This document shows, piece after piece, positions 51,369-62,526 of a stretch of 64,000 nucleotides of DNA (its first letter is position 1; each line of letters starts with the position of its first letter). Made by a program: the position numbers and the translations under genes. Origin of the DNA: Bacteroidota bacterium. GTDB lineage: Bacteria > Bacteroidota > Bacteroidia > Chitinophagales > Chitinophagaceae. The notes beneath the pieces were generated by a model that had not been told where the DNA came from, made no database searches, and saw nothing but the letters and a program-made list of their open reading frames with translations. The stretch is taken from contig VGGU01000003.1 of assembly GCA_016868475.1 (NCBI GenBank), forward strand, positions 18,569-82,568, read 5' to 3'.

Positions 51369-52553
51369 TTAATTGATTGAATAAATAGTTTTCAACATCT
51401 TTTCTTCCCATTTACTTACCATCTGTCCTTTGAAAGCCTTCCAATGCTTAATATCCTCCAACGCTTTAGGCCACTTGTATGATGTTATACCATCCTGTCC
51501 CCAAGAAAACGAAGGTATTATTCGTGGAGATAATCCGGGTTCTAATAAAACGGAACAGGGTCCAATTATAGTGCCAGAATTGATGGAAGTATTGATGCTA
51601 GTGCGAACATAATCTCCCATCATCACTCCGCATTTTGTTCCAACACTAACTTCTCCATTAGGTGTAGTAATGCGAATGGGGCCTGCGTTGTTTTTGATAT
51701 TGGAGTTTGTAGTGCCGGCACCCAAATTGCACCATTCCCCTATCACCGCATCTCCAATGTATCCATCATGTGCTTTATTGCTATATCCGAAAAATATACT
51801 GTTTTTTATCTCCCCTCCCACCACAGACTGTGGGCCAATAGTAGTAGCTCCATAAATCTTTGTCCCCATCTTAATGCAGGCACCTTCTCCAACCGCCAGG
51901 GGGCCTCTTAACATGGCACCTTCCATGATTATAGCATTAGCTGCAATATAAACCGGGCCTTCGGTAGCATTAATATAGGCTCCCTCGACCTTTGCCCCTT
52001 TTTCAACAAATATCATTTTTGCATTCCGTGTTCGATTAGTTTTTGAAATAGGTGCAGCATCTCTGTCTTTGGTAAGCAACCGGAAATCATCTTGAATGGC
52101 CGTTGCATTTACGCTAATCAAATCCCAAGGATAGATTAGCTGCTTAACAGGTTTATTAAATGCAATGGTTCGTTTGATTTGAATGCGCTGATTTTTATTC
52201 AACTGCTGATGTGTAAAGCAATAAATAAATGGACTGCCCTCTTGATCCAGCAAACAATCTCCCGGTTGCAGTTTTTTTATTCCATTTACCAAGGCAGAAG
52301 TGGGCAAGATATTGGCATGAAGCAAATACCAGGTATCCCCTTTTTTGATCTGATTTAATTGCACACTCCTGGAATTATCCTTATAGCTGTCTAATGCTTT
52401 ATCAAAAGATGCCCATTTTAAGGATCGCTCCCACTTTTCACGAATGGTTAATATGCCAACCCGAATATCTTGAAGTTGACGGGTTAAGGAAAAGGGATGC
52501 ATCAGGACTGGCTGACAAAACTCTTCTGTGAAAATGATGTACTTATTTCCCAC
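51369..52553 (-). CDS. GlmU-family sugar nucleotidyltransferase/left-handed beta-helix protein
   Basis: RQLQDIRVGILTIREKWE, hexapeptide-like repeats (GPVYIAANAIIMEGAMLRGPLAVGEGACIKMGTKIYG), NLGAGTTNSNIKNN. Confidence 0.85.
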   Translation of the reverse strand: MGNKYIIFTEEFCQPVLMHPFSLTRQLQDIRVGILTIREKWERSLKWASFDKALDSYKDNSRSVQLNQIKKGDTWYLLHANILPTSALVNGIKKLQPGDCLLDQEGSPFIYCFTHQQLNKNQRIQIKRTIAFNKPVKQLIYPWDLISVNATAIQDDFRLLTKDRDAAPISKTNRTRNAKMIFVEKGAKVEGAYINATEGPVYIAANAIIMEGAMLRGPLAVGEGACIKMGTKIYGATTIGPQSVVGGEIKNSIFFGYSNKAHDGYIGDAVIGEWCNLGAGTTNSNIKNNAGPIRITTPNGEVSVGTKCGVMMGDYVRTSINTSINSGTIIGPCSVLLEPGLSPRIIPSFSWGQDGITSYKWPKALEDIKHWKAFKGQMVSKWEEKMLKTIYSIN

Positions 52554-52594
52554 GGGAGTAAAAATAACGAGAATGCGAATAGCCTATTAAATAA

Positions 52595-52622
52595 AAAACG
52601 CCCCACATGAGCAGGGCGTTTT
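52595..52622 (-). terminator. Intrinsic terminator for rpmE
   Basis: AAAACGCCC-CACATGAGCA-GGGCGTTTT perfect 9-bp stem; T-rich run on minus strand. Confidence 0.75.
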
Positions 52623-52639
52623 CAATACTTACTACCAAT

Positions 52640-52891
52640 TTATTTTTTAGCAGCGTATTTCTTTTTGAACTTATCAATACGACCTGCCGTATCAACCAAC
52701 ATGTTCTTACCAGTAAAGAAGGGGTGAGACATGTTAGAAATCTCCAATTTGATGAGTGGATATTCATTTCCGTCCTCCCATTTTACCATCTCTTTAGAGG
52801 CAGCAGTGGAGCGACTAAGAAAAGTATGACCGTTACTCATGTCTTTGAAAACTACCAGACGATAGCTTTCAGGGTGAATTCCTTGTTTCAT
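52640..52891 (-). CDS. rpmE: 50S ribosomal protein L31 type B
   Basis: [30 protein letters not shown]...[24 protein letters not shown]; no zinc CxxC. Confidence 0.95.
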   Translation of the reverse strand: MKQGIHPESYRLVVFKDMSNGHTFLSRSTAASKEMVKWEDGNEYPLIKLEISNMSHPFFTGKNMLVDTAGRIDKFKKKYAAKK

Positions 52892-52950
52892 AAAACTATG
52901 ATTTTTAAGGTCTTACGGATTTTGCCGTAAGATGAATTAATTGTGGGATG

Positions 52951-52982
52951 CAAATTTACAATGTAAAGGCAGAACAGCCAAA
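52951..52982 (-). promoter_or_regulatory. Bacteroidota-type promoter TTTG-N20-TAAATTTG upstream of rpmE
   Basis: Minus strand: TTTG at 52982-52979, TAAATTTG at 52958-52951. Confidence 0.5.
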
Positions 52983-53474
52983 TCAATCCCTCATATTCAC
53001 AAACTGTAGGGGTAATCCCAGGTCGGTGGTTCTGCATAGCTGAATAACAGACTGTAGGTCATCTATTTTTTTGCCTGTAACCCTTACTAAGTCATCTTGA
53101 ATAGCAGCTTGCACTTTCAACCCTGCATCTTTCACCAGTTTGACAATTTTTTTAGCGTCTTCCTGTGCCAGGCCATTTCGAACTTTTACTTCCTTCCGCC
53201 ATATCTTCCCACTTTGCGCCCCCTCCTTGGAGAGATCAAACGCTTCTGGAGCAATACCTTGTTTATTGGCTCTGCTAATCAACACATCAATTAGCTGGCG
53301 CATTTTCATATCGTCCTCTGCCTCTAATTTTAACTGAAACGTCTTTTTGTCGAGTTCCAATACCACGTGGGTCCCTTTGAAATCAAAACGATTAGAAACT
53401 TCGCGAGTGGTAACATTTATTGCATTATCCAATGCCTGTAACTCCACTTTGCTAACAATGTCAAATGATGGCAT
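52983..53474 (-). CDS. YajQ family nucleotide-binding protein
   Basis: MPSFDIVSKVELQALDNAINVTTREVSNRFDFKGTHV; VRVTGKKIDDLQSVI. Confidence 0.93.
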   Translation of the reverse strand: MPSFDIVSKVELQALDNAINVTTREVSNRFDFKGTHVVLELDKKTFQLKLEAEDDMKMRQLIDVLISRANKQGIAPEAFDLSKEGAQSGKIWRKEVKVRNGLAQEDAKKIVKLVKDAGLKVQAAIQDDLVRVTGKKIDDLQSVIQLCRTTDLGLPLQFVNMRD

Positions 53475-53522
53475 ATGTTGAATTTATAGCAAAGATAGCT
53501 GCCCGATTACTAACTTGCGGTT

Positions 53523-54566
53523 ATGCAAGATTTGATAATTGATTTCAGGTCCGACACGGTCACTAAACCCACTCCGGGAATGGAAGCTGCCATGCACCAA
53601 GCACCAATTGGAGACGACGTGTTTGGAGAGGACCCTTCGATCAATGCATTGGAAAGCAAAGCAGCTGAATTGTTTGGAATGCAGGCAGCCATTTTTTGTC
53701 CGTCAGGTACTATGACAAATCAAATTTCCATTAAGTGCCATACTCAACCAGGCGATGAAATCATTTGTGACGAAAACTCACACATTTATCAATACGAGGG
53801 AGGAGGAATTGCTTTCAATTCACTATGCTCCGTAAAACTCTTGGCAGGGAATAACGGACGAATAACCGCCTCTCAAATTGAATCTGCCATTCAACCTGAC
53901 GATGTACATCGTCCAATTAGCAGGCTGGTGTCCTTGGAAAATACCAGTAATCGAGGAGGTGGAAGTTGCTATGATTTTGCCGAAATACAGCAGATTCGTA
54001 CGGTATGTAATAAAAACCAATTGGCTTTTCATCTAGATGGAGCCAGACTTTGGAATGCGCTAATTGCAAAAAATGAATCAGCCCTACAATATGGACAGGT
54101 TTTTGACAGTATTTCAGTTTGTCTCAGCAAAAGCCTGGGCTGTCCGGTTGGAAGCTTATTATTGGGTAACAATAGTTTCATAAAAAAGGCTCGAAGAGTT
54201 CGTAAAGTTTTTGGCGGGGGGATGCGGCAGGCTGGCTATCTGGCAGCAGCAGGGATTTACGCATTGGATAATCATTTGGAGCGCCTTAAAACCGATCATA
54301 TACACGCCGCAGTTCTTGAGTCCACCCTGTTAACGTTGCCCTTTGTAAAGGCTGTTTTACCTGTTGAAACAAATATTGTAATATTTGAATTGCATCATGA
54401 ACTATCAGCCCCTGCACTAGTGAATAGCATGAAGGAAAAGGGTATTTTAGCTTATGCAATAGCTCCCAACAGGGTCAGGCTTGTCACACACCTTGATATA
54501 ACACCTGCTATGATTGATAAAACTGTAGAAGAATTAAAAAGATTGAACTATGCTGCCGGCCATTAA
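53523..54566 (+). CDS. ltaE: Low-specificity L-threonine aldolase / beta-eliminating lyase
   Basis: [64 protein letters not shown]. Confidence 0.92.
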   Translation: MQDLIIDFRSDTVTKPTPGMEAAMHQAPIGDDVFGEDPSINALESKAAELFGMQAAIFCPSGTMTNQISIKCHTQPGDEIICDENSHIYQYEGGGIAFNSLCSVKLLAGNNGRITASQIESAIQPDDVHRPISRLVSLENTSNRGGGSCYDFAEIQQIRTVCNKNQLAFHLDGARLWNALIAKNESALQYGQVFDSISVCLSKSLGCPVGSLLLGNNSFIKKARRVRKVFGGGMRQAGYLAAAGIYALDNHLERLKTDHIHAAVLESTLLTLPFVKAVLPVETNIVIFELHHELSAPALVNSMKEKGILAYAIAPNRVRLVTHLDITPAMIDKTVEELKRLNYAAGH

Positions 54567-56199
54567 TCCAGTAAAAACCATCGCTTGGGAAAAATTACGA
54601 ATTCACTTTAAGCAGCATAAACACACAACGCTGCAGCATCTTTTTGCAAATGATCAGAACAGATTTAACAAGTTCTCCTGCTCTACCAAAGACTTGGTCT
54701 TAGATTATTCAAAAAATAACATTACAGAAACCACCATGGACCTGCTGGTTGCATTGGCAACCGAGTGTCAGTTGGAAGCATCCAGATCCCTGTTGTTTTC
54801 AGGTGCTGCCATTAATGCAACCGAACACAGAGCCGTTCTGCATACTGCCCTTAGGAACTTTAGCAAACAACCCGTTTTTGTAGAAGGAAAAAATGTAATG
54901 CCTGATGTAAAAAAAGTGCTTCGGCAGATGAGGACTTTTTGCGACCGTATTCATCAAGGTAAACACCGTGGCTATACAGGTAAGCGGATCAAGTATATTG
55001 TAAACATTGGAATTGGGGGTAGCGATTTAGGACCGCTAATGGTTACCGAAGCACTTAAACCCTATTGGAAAAAGGGAATTGAGACTTTTTTTGTTTCTAA
55101 TGTGGATGGAAGCCATATAGCCGAAACCTTGAAAAAACTTGACCCTGCTGAAACACTTTTTCTAATTGCATCAAAAACTTTTACCACACAAGAAACCATG
55201 ACCAATGCATTTACAGCAAGGGAATGGTTTTTGAAAAAAGCAAAAAAGGAAACGCATATAGCCAAACATTTTGTAGCGCTGAGCACAAATGAAAAGGAAG
55301 TGCTACGGTTTGGTATTGACAGTAGAAATATGTTTACTTTTTGGGATTGGGTGGGAGGACGTTATTCACTTTGGAGTGCTATAGGCCTTTCCATTTCACT
55401 TTCCATTGGTTTTGATTCTTTTTCCGAGCTTCTTAAGGGAGCACATCACATGGATAATCACTTTAAGAATGCTCCATTAAAAGAAAATATACCGGTAATT
55501 CTGGCCTTGCTAGGAATTTGGCATACCAATTTTTTTGGCGCACAGACCGAAGCTATCCTGCCTTACGACCAATACCTTCATCGATTTCCTGCTTATTTCC
55601 AACAAGGAAATATGGAAAGTAACGGGAAACAAATTGACCGAAACGGTAAGCCTGTTTCCTATGCAACAGGGCCTGTTATTTGGGGAGAACCAGGCACCAA
55701 TGGGCAACATGCCTTTTATCAACTGATTCATCAAGGAACCCCGTTAATCCCCTGCGACTTTATTGCTGCTGCACAATCACATAATCCTATAGGGGATCAT
55801 CATCAAAAATTGATGAGCAATTTTTTTGCGCAAACAGAGGCGCTCTTGCATGGAAAGTCGGCTTCCACAGTAAGGAAGGAACTGATGAAGCAAGGGATTA
55901 ATTCAGCAGCCATTCAAAAGTTGACCCCCTTTAAAGTTTTTAAAGGAAATAAACCTACTAATTCTATACTGGTCAAGAAACTAACTCCCTTTGCTTTGGG
56001 ACAGCTAATTGCCATGTATGAACATAAAATTTTTACACAAGGCGTTATTTGGAACATTTATAGTTTCGACCAGTGGGGAGTAGAGCTTGGCAAACAATTA
56101 GCCAATAAAATTCTCCCTGAGTTGCAAGACAATAAGCCAATAATGAGTCATGACTCCTCAACTAATGGGCTTATTAATGCCTATAAAAAGATGAGGTAG
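54550..56199 (+). CDS. pgi: Glucose-6-phosphate isomerase
   Basis: [57 protein letters not shown]. Confidence 0.95.
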   Translation: MLPAINPVKTIAWEKLRIHFKQHKHTTLQHLFANDQNRFNKFSCSTKDLVLDYSKNNITETTMDLLVALATECQLEASRSLLFSGAAINATEHRAVLHTALRNFSKQPVFVEGKNVMPDVKKVLRQMRTFCDRIHQGKHRGYTGKRIKYIVNIGIGGSDLGPLMVTEALKPYWKKGIETFFVSNVDGSHIAETLKKLDPAETLFLIASKTFTTQETMTNAFTAREWFLKKAKKETHIAKHFVALSTNEKEVLRFGIDSRNMFTFWDWVGGRYSLWSAIGLSISLSIGFDSFSELLKGAHHMDNHFKNAPLKENIPVILALLGIWHTNFFGAQTEAILPYDQYLHRFPAYFQQGNMESNGKQIDRNGKPVSYATGPVIWGEPGTNGQHAFYQLIHQGTPLIPCDFIAAAQSHNPIGDHHQKLMSNFFAQTEALLHGKSASTVRKELMKQGINSAAIQKLTPFKVFKGNKPTNSILVKKLTPFALGQLIAMYEHKIFTQGVIWNIYSFDQWGVELGKQLANKILPELQDNKPIMSHDSSTNGLINAYKKMR

Positions 56200-56279
56200 G
56201 CCCATCGTGATTCAAACCACCAACTAGTTAAGCTCCCCCTTTTACATTACTATTTTATAGCGTTGTCCTATAGGCCAAA

Positions 56280-56307
56280 AAAAGCCCCTGGTAAACCAGG
56301 GGCTTTT
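56280..56307. terminator. Bidirectional intrinsic terminator
   Basis: AAAAGCCCCTGG-TAAA-CCAGGGGCTTTT perfect 12-bp stem between convergent genes. Confidence 0.8.
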
Positions 56308-56327
56308 GATTTATCGCTGTAGTTAGA

Positions 56328-59300
56328 TTATTGTACCAGAACAAGACCAGCAACAATCTTTCCGCTATACTCATGTGCAACTTTTACTGCATAGGTTCCA
56401 CGGGCAGCACCACTTAGATCCACATCCATTCTCAGATAAGGAGATGATGTATAAGTAAGATTAAATGTTTTGGTTGCCACTAACTGACCAGTAGTGTTGT
56501 AAACGGAGATTATACGTTTTTCGTTCATATCTCCAGCATGATAATAACGAATTTGGAAGGCTCCTGTGGTTGGGTTCGGATAGATCCACAGTTTGTCAGA
56601 AGCCTCTGCACCAATATTAAGGACATTAGAGCGGTTCACGCATCCATTAACATCCCGAACTGTTGCTTGGTAATTTCCTATTTCGTCGATAGTTACTTTT
56701 TGTGTATTTCCTGTACCAGCAATTGTTGCCCCATTTAAAGTCCAGCTCCATGTAGCAGCAGCAGGAGTACTGCTTCCAGTAACTGTAGTGGTTTTACCAG
56801 GGGTCAAGCTAGTGGTTGGAGAAGTAAGTGTAATAGATGGCAATGCATTTACTACTAAAGTAGTGCTTCCAGATGCCGCAATAACACAAGAACCAGAACG
56901 AGAAAGGATGCGGTACCGTACACCATTCATTGCTTGAGTGGTTGAAGCTATTGTTAATACTGGAGTAGTTGCTCCGCCGATGCTGCTCCAAGTTACACCA
57001 CCATCGGCACTTTGCTGCCATTGGTAAATAGGTGCTGCATTAGTTGCAGGAATTGCATCATGTGTAGCGGTAATTGTAAATCCGCTTCCAACACATGTTG
57101 CAACTGTGGCAGGTACAGACAGATTGCTGATTGGCAACCCTACATTAACAGGCACTTGGGCAGGTGCTGATGTGCAAGGTGATATGGTTGAGGTAAAGAA
57201 TACTGAATAAGACGTATTAACATTAGGACGAACATAAATGGTATCCTCGCGTGTACCATTGTAAGGAACTAAACCAGCAGCATCCAAGAACATGGTCCCT
57301 ACTTCTGCAGGAGTAGCTGTCCATACACCCTCACCATAGCTTGGTATTACATAAGTTACATCAACAGACCATGCCGTTAATGTACCTATGTCTCCACCAT
57401 AACTATCTCTAACTCCTAAAGTGTAGTTACCTGCAGCAGGGCCATATAATGCGCTCCAGCTTGTTGTAGTTACTGGCATTACTGAAGGAGATGCATCAGC
57501 AGTACCTCTAAGATCCGCTCGGAAAGTTCCAGTAAATGGAGACACTGAACTTGATAGAGCAGCGGTTCCTACAGAACTGATTACTGTGTTGGTCATACCA
57601 TTACCTGGACCATAACCTGTACCGGATATATACCAATCTAAGTTTAATACTTGCCCATTAGGAGTACGTAATGAAATTGCCATGTCTCCAGGCCAAGTAT
57701 GATCAGGTATGCTGAACTTAACAGCTAATCCTGTAATAGTAGCACCAGCAGGCAGACCACTTACAGAAAGATTACTTAATACACCGGCTGCATTGGCATC
57801 AGGAATTGCCTTAGGCACATCCGTTGATGTAAATGTAGAGGTCATTGGCGCAGATGTGGAAGCAAAGTTGGTGATGGTCAAACGCTGAAGATCGCCACGG
57901 CATATGGTGGCAGCAGCAGGACTAACATTTGTCTGAATGGAATTAACAGTAAATGTTGCGCTGTTACTAGGTGTAACACCTGTGCAAGGTCCGCGAAGGA
58001 TGCTTCTAATCTCATATCCATTCCATGTAGTAGGAACGTTTGTAAATGTTAAGGTTGAAGTTGTAGCACCACTTACTACACCTCCGTTGGTTAATTCCTG
58101 CCAAGCAGCTGCAGGGTTAGTTCTAAACTGCCATGTGAAAGATGGAACTGAACCAGAAGCAGCTACAGAAAATGTGGCATTACTGCCGCAGGTGGTTGTA
58201 ACATTAGCAGGGTGTGCAGTGAAAGCATTCTGAACGCAAGGTTGAATGTTAACTGTATAATCTTCTACTTGGCCATAAGATGAGTTTCCGCAAGGAGTTG
58301 TATTACCCCCAAAAGCAGCGTCGTGCATACGAACACGCATGCGTGTGGCACCCAATGTGGCAGAACCGGAAATGGTGATGTTACCCACATGAGGCCCAAA
58401 TCCACGTGCAGAGGTATACACAGCTTCTCCGGCATCTATAAAATCCCCATCCTGATTGAAATCAATCCATACACGAACTTCATCTGATGAGAATGCGCCT
58501 GATATAGAAACTGAGATGGGTAAAGTTTGACCAGCAATTACATTTGTGGATTGTGATAAAAAGTTCTCATATCCAGCTGTTGAAGTTGAGTTATTATTAA
58601 TAGTTCCAAATGTAACATTTGAGATTTTTTCAAAAGCAGTGGAAAGCGCACCTGCTGCACAATAGCAAGAAGAGTTGGGCAAAAGCGCAACAAGTACAGG
58701 AGTAGAAGCACCTGTGTTGCCTGAACAGGTGACCAAGCAGCGATAGTAAGTTGCTGCTAATTGATTTCTTGTCAACGTAGCATTAGTAGCTCCGGCAATA
58801 GCAGCCCAGGTTGTGCCATTTGCAGAAGATTGCCATTGATAGGTTATGCCCGTAAGTGGGGGTGCATTTTGTAAAGACAAATTAAAATTAATACCGGGGC
58901 AAACACTGGTTACTGAAGATAACGTGTTGCCTGGCGCAGGTGTGCCAGAGCAGCCCATTGCTTGAGAAAAGGTAACACTACCTAAAAATCCACGAGGAGT
59001 GAATGTAGGCGCTCCTGGGGCAGCGATACCACCATAGCTAATATTTGTTCCTGCTATCAAATCGCAACCACCTCCTGAAAAAGTATAAACGCCAGCAGGA
59101 ATAGTGCTATAGCGTAATGCCGCAGTTGTTGAGCCTGCCACTACAGCTTCCAGCACAATTCCATAGGTAGCCCCAGCAGGAACAATCAAACTAGTGCTAG
59201 ATAAAAATGGTTGTGTGGTAGTGGTGGTGGTGTTCATAATACCAGTGATGTTCTGACTGGCAAATTGGATCCAACCATTGGCAGCACTGATTGCTCCTGG

Positions 59301-59579
59301 AGCACCATTTATTGCAGCTGTCTTATAGTAGCCTCTTACATCAAGATTTCCAGATGCAAAGGCAATACTGGACATACCTGTGATAACTACATCAAAAGCA
59401 TTATTGTTCTTAAAGTTAAACGTAACAAGAGCATTTGCATTATTATTTGCAAAACCAGTAGTTGAAACTGTAGTTTGGGCAATTGTGAACAATGTTGAGC
59501 TCAAGAACATCCATAAAACCAGAAAAGCGGAAAGCAGTCTGGAATTGTTACTTTTTTTAAAAGTAAAGATTGGTTGCAT
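56328..59579 (-). CDS. Secreted multidomain surface protein: Ig-like repeats, GEVED domain, proprotein-convertase P-like domain, T9SS C-terminal sorting domain
   Basis: VWIDFNQDGDFIDAGEAVYTS...YGQVEDYTV; KFSIPDHTWPGDMAISLRTPNGQVLNL; C-terminal LWIYPNPTTGAFQIRYY...VYNTTGQLV. ATG at 59579 (MQPIFTFKK) gives a clean signal peptide. Confidence 0.85.
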   Translation of the reverse strand: MQPIFTFKKSNNSRLLSAFLVLWMFLSSTLFTIAQTTVSTTGFANNNANALVTFNFKNNNAFDVVITGMSSIAFASGNLDVRGYYKTAAINGAPGAISAANGWIQFASQNITGIMNTTTTTTQPFLSSTSLIVPAGATYGIVLEAVVAGSTTAALRYSTIPAGVYTFSGGGCDLIAGTNISYGGIAAPGAPTFTPRGFLGSVTFSQAMGCSGTPAPGNTLSSVTSVCPGINFNLSLQNAPPLTGITYQWQSSANGTTWAAIAGATNATLTRNQLAATYYRCLVTCSGNTGASTPVLVALLPNSSCYCAAGALSTAFEKISNVTFGTINNNSTSTAGYENFLSQSTNVIAGQTLPISVSISGAFSSDEVRVWIDFNQDGDFIDAGEAVYTSARGFGPHVGNITISGSATLGATRMRVRMHDAAFGGNTTPCGNSSYGQVEDYTVNIQPCVQNAFTAHPANVTTTCGSNATFSVAASGSVPSFTWQFRTNPAAAWQELTNGGVVSGATTSTLTFTNVPTTWNGYEIRSILRGPCTGVTPSNSATFTVNSIQTNVSPAAATICRGDLQRLTITNFASTSAPMTSTFTSTDVPKAIPDANAAGVLSNLSVSGLPAGATITGLAVKFSIPDHTWPGDMAISLRTPNGQVLNLDWYISGTGYGPGNGMTNTVISSVGTAALSSSVSPFTGTFRADLRGTADASPSVMPVTTTSWSALYGPAAGNYTLGVRDSYGGDIGTLTAWSVDVTYVIPSYGEGVWTATPAEVGTMFLDAAGLVPYNGTREDTIYVRPNVNTSYSVFFTSTISPCTSAPAQVPVNVGLPISNLSVPATVATCVGSGFTITATHDAIPATNAAPIYQWQQSADGGVTWSSIGGATTPVLTIASTTQAMNGVRYRILSRSGSCVIAASGSTTLVVNALPSITLTSPTTSLTPGKTTTVTGSSTPAAATWSWTLNGATIAGTGNTQKVTIDEIGNYQATVRDVNGCVNRSNVLNIGAEASDKLWIYPNPTTGAFQIRYYHAGDMNEKRIISVYNTTGQLVATKTFNLTYTSSPYLRMDVDLSGAARGTYAVKVAHEYSGKIVAGLVLVQ

Positions 59580-59726
59580 AGATACTGTTTTGGTTATTAG
59601 AACACTCTGAATCAAGAAACTATAAATTAGGTGTGAAAGATAAACGATTTTTTTTAAAACTCTTAACAATTGAATAAAAAGCCATAAGTCAAAATACAAA
59701 ACTATGATTATCAGTATTTTAGATTA

Positions 59727-60131
59727 CTACCATTTATCAACGTCCTCTGAATTAATTTGATCTGAGCTAATATCTGTATTTGGTTTAGCCAGCTCTGCGT
59801 TTTCTTGAGGAGGAATAGGGCTTGTGTTTTCTTCTTCCATTTCAACATGATCAAAAGCATCAAAATCAAAATTGGGCATCAATTCTGTTTTCACATAATC
59901 AACCGCTTCTCCTAATGCTTTGACAAATTTGTTAAAATCCTCTTTGTAAAGAAAGATTTTATGCCGGTCATAACCATTATCATCAAAACGCTTTCTGCTC
60001 TCGGTTATGGTCAGATAGTAGTCATTCCCCTTAGTGGCACGTACATCAAAAAAATAAGTTCGCCTTTTACCCGCACGAAGGCGTTTACTGTAAATGCTAT
60101 CCATTTTTTTTTCGTTATTCTCGTAATTCAC
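59727..60131 (-). CDS. DUF3276/PUR-alpha-like nucleic-acid-binding protein
   Basis: RAGKRRTYFFDVRATKGNDYYLTITESRKRFDDNGYDRHKIFLYKEDFNKF. Confidence 0.88.
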   Translation of the reverse strand: MNYENNEKKMDSIYSKRLRAGKRRTYFFDVRATKGNDYYLTITESRKRFDDNGYDRHKIFLYKEDFNKFVKALGEAVDYVKTELMPNFDFDAFDHVEMEEENTSPIPPQENAELAKPNTDISSDQINSEDVDKW

Positions 60132-60308
60132 TGTGATGATTTTTGCAGTTTAACTGTTAAATTTCGGTATCTACAAATATAAAAATCTTTGGAATACACC
60201 CAAAATTATGGGCTGTAATGCGTCTTTTGATTTATTGATTACAGGGTAACTCAAGATAATCATACTCATTGATTTGGTTAAAAATTGGCCTTGCCTTACA
60301 TTCGCGCC

Positions 60309-60396
<88 letters not shown>

Positions 60397-61386
60397 GTTA
60401 GGAAATGTCTTTGTTGGCTCGTCCTCTGCGAGGGCTCGCCAGCCGATTTTAAGCGCAAATTGGAATTTTTTATCTTTCAAAATGAAGTTCGAGCCGATAT
60501 TTTTTAGAAATGCTCGGATTTCTTGATTGTCGCTTTGCGACAAAAGAATTTTGGCTTGGCTACTGGCTAAAATCATTTCTTTCATCGGTTCGAGCCAATT
60601 ATTTCCTTTTTGTTCAAAATCGTTAATTTTCTGTTGGATGTCCAGCTTCTCGTTGAGAAGTTTTTGTTTTTTCTGCTGGTATTCTTCCGGCTCAATTCCT
60701 TTCCCGCCTATAAACAAATCAAGCAGGTTTTCGGCTTTGGTTTCAATCTCTGTTTTCTTGATCTGAAGATTTTGAACAAACACTTTCGTTTCTTCTTTTG
60801 CCTGTTTCCGTTCATTGTCTATCTCAGCAAGCATATTTTCTGCCCAGTCGTCAGGCAAAGAAACTTTTTGAATAATTTCTTTCATCTGTTCAACAAGTTT
60901 TTCTTCCCGCAAATATTTTTCATTACAAGGTTGCTTTTTCTTGGTGCAACGATAATAGTGATGTCCTTTTTGTTTTTCGGCAGTTATGAGGCAGTCGCAA
61001 TTTCCGCATTTCATCAAACCAGAAAAAGCAAACTCATGTTTTCGCTTGCGTTTCTTTTTTCCTCGATTGCTCATTACATGTTGAACAGAATCAAAAAGTT
61101 TCTTGGAAATAATTGGCTCGTGCGTTCCGTCATAAATTTCACCGTTGAAAGAAAATACTCCATAATAAATCGGATTTTGCAAAAGTCGCTGGACACAGGA
61201 AACAGAAAGAACATTGCCTTTGTAGCTTCTTAACCCCGCTTGATCCAAAATTTTGGCAAGGGCTTTTAATGTATATTCGCCAGTTGAATAAAGCTCAAAT
61301 GCTTTTTTAACAAATGGTGCTTTTTCACTATCAATATCAATCGCCTTTGTTTTTGGATTATTTGAATATCCAAGCGGGGCAAATTG
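60397..61386 (-). pseudogene. C-terminal portion of a large serine recombinase (recombinase domain, zinc ribbon, coiled coil); catalytic N-terminus absent
   Basis: FAPLGYSNNPKTKAIDIDSEKAPFVKKAFELYSTGEYTLKALAKILDQAG...LLQNPIYYG; CGNCDC...CTKKKQPC zinc ribbon. In-frame TAA at 61405-61407 just upstream; the frame runs on antisense through the tRNA to 60232. Confidence 0.85.
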
Positions 61387-61849
61387 CCTGTTTAATATGC
61401 ACAGTTAGTTCTTCAAAATCAAAATCTTGTAATTTTAAAGACACAACTTCACTTACCCGTAGTCCTGCTCCATAGGCGAGTGCCAACAAAAGTTTATGTT
61501 TTGTATTTTTAGCTGATTCTAAAATCCTGTTTACTTCGCTTCGTGATAAAACAGTAGGTAAACTCTTTGGTTTTTTAGCAGATTGAATTTCGAATTTTTG
61601 GTTATTCTTAAGCACATTACGGTAGTAAAACTTAATAGCATTCAAAAATAGATTTCTGCTTTGAGGTGAAATGTGCTTTGTCTCACATTGGAGTAAAAAA
61701 TTTCGAATATCTTCCTGATCAAGCTTTGTAAAATCTCTACCCTTAAAAGAAAAGTATTCTCGCAAGCCATAAAGGTAGCTTTTTATAGTTTTGGAGCTAT
61801 AATTCTTGATTTTCAGTTCTCGTTTAGCTTTATCAATTTCTGTTTGCAT
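61358..61849 (-). pseudogene. 3'-truncated tyrosine recombinase (integron-/XerC-like integrase), N-terminal half only
   Basis: MQTEIDKAKRELKIKNYSSKTIKSYLYGLREYFSFKG...LPTVLSRSEVNRILES...LAYGAGLRVSEVVSLKLQDFDFEELTVHIKQA, then ICPAWIFK-stop. Box I Arg present; HxxR and Tyr nucleophile absent. Confidence 0.85.
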
Positions 61850-61964
61850 AAATGCCTGAAAATTATTATAATTAGTATAGTTTTTATACGATTTAAACTT
61901 ATCATAACTGCGTATAATATACAAGTTATAGTCAAGATTATGAAAATATTTCGTATAATAACGA

Positions 61965-61971
61965 GTTAAGT
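61965..61971 (+). other. Integron-like recombination core GTTRRRY (GTTAAGT) at the proposed attI/cassette boundary
   Basis: GTTAAGT matches GTTRRRY; extended GTTAAGTG is the exact reverse complement of CACTTAAC at 62526-62533. Confidence 0.65.
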
Positions 61972-61990
61972 GAAATAAAATAATTTTAAT

Positions 61991-62512
61991 ATGATTCTCG
62001 AAGGTGAAAAAGTTCAACTAAGACCGACGTCAGTGGAGGAAATTCCCATTTTTTTCAAATTCGCTACTGATTCACATGCTACTCCATATTGGTATGGCGA
62101 TCTTTACGGAGATAAAATACCAACGTATGATGAGTTTATTGCTGATTGGAAAAGATATTACTTTGATGGAAGCGCGCCAGAGCTCGGTCGAAGTTTTTTA
62201 ATTATCGTCGACGGCAATCCTGTTGGTCAGGTAAACTATAATGATATAAATCGTACTGATAATTCTGTTGAATTAGATATAATCATCGCCGACGATAATA
62301 ATAAAGGAAAAGGATTAGGATCTGACGCGCTCAAAACATTAGTAAAATATCTTTTCCAAGAGATGAATATTAAAGTTTGTTGCATTGATGCGATCGCCAC
62401 TAATCCGAGGGCAATTCGTGCGTACGAGAAAGCTGGTTTTGCAATTGAAAATGAATTTGAAAAAAATGGGAATTTTTGGAAGCATATGGTGTTAAGGAGT
62501 GAATCATATTAA
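61991..62512 (+). CDS. GNAT family N-acetyltransferase (AAC(6')-like architecture)
   Basis: MILEGEKVQLRPTSVEEIPIFF; NKGKGLGSDALKTLVKYLF (acetyl-CoA loop); NPRAIRAYEKAGF. Confidence 0.85.
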   Translation: MILEGEKVQLRPTSVEEIPIFFKFATDSHATPYWYGDLYGDKIPTYDEFIADWKRYYFDGSAPELGRSFLIIVDGNPVGQVNYNDINRTDNSVELDIIIADDNNKGKGLGSDALKTLVKYLFQEMNIKVCCIDAIATNPRAIRAYEKAGFAIENEFEKNGNFWKHMVLRSESY

Positions 62513-62526
62513 AATTATTTTACATC

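Noticed and set aside
60610-61233. 207-aa plus-strand ORF, Phe/Leu-rich
   Set aside because: Antisense shadow of the serine-recombinase fragment.
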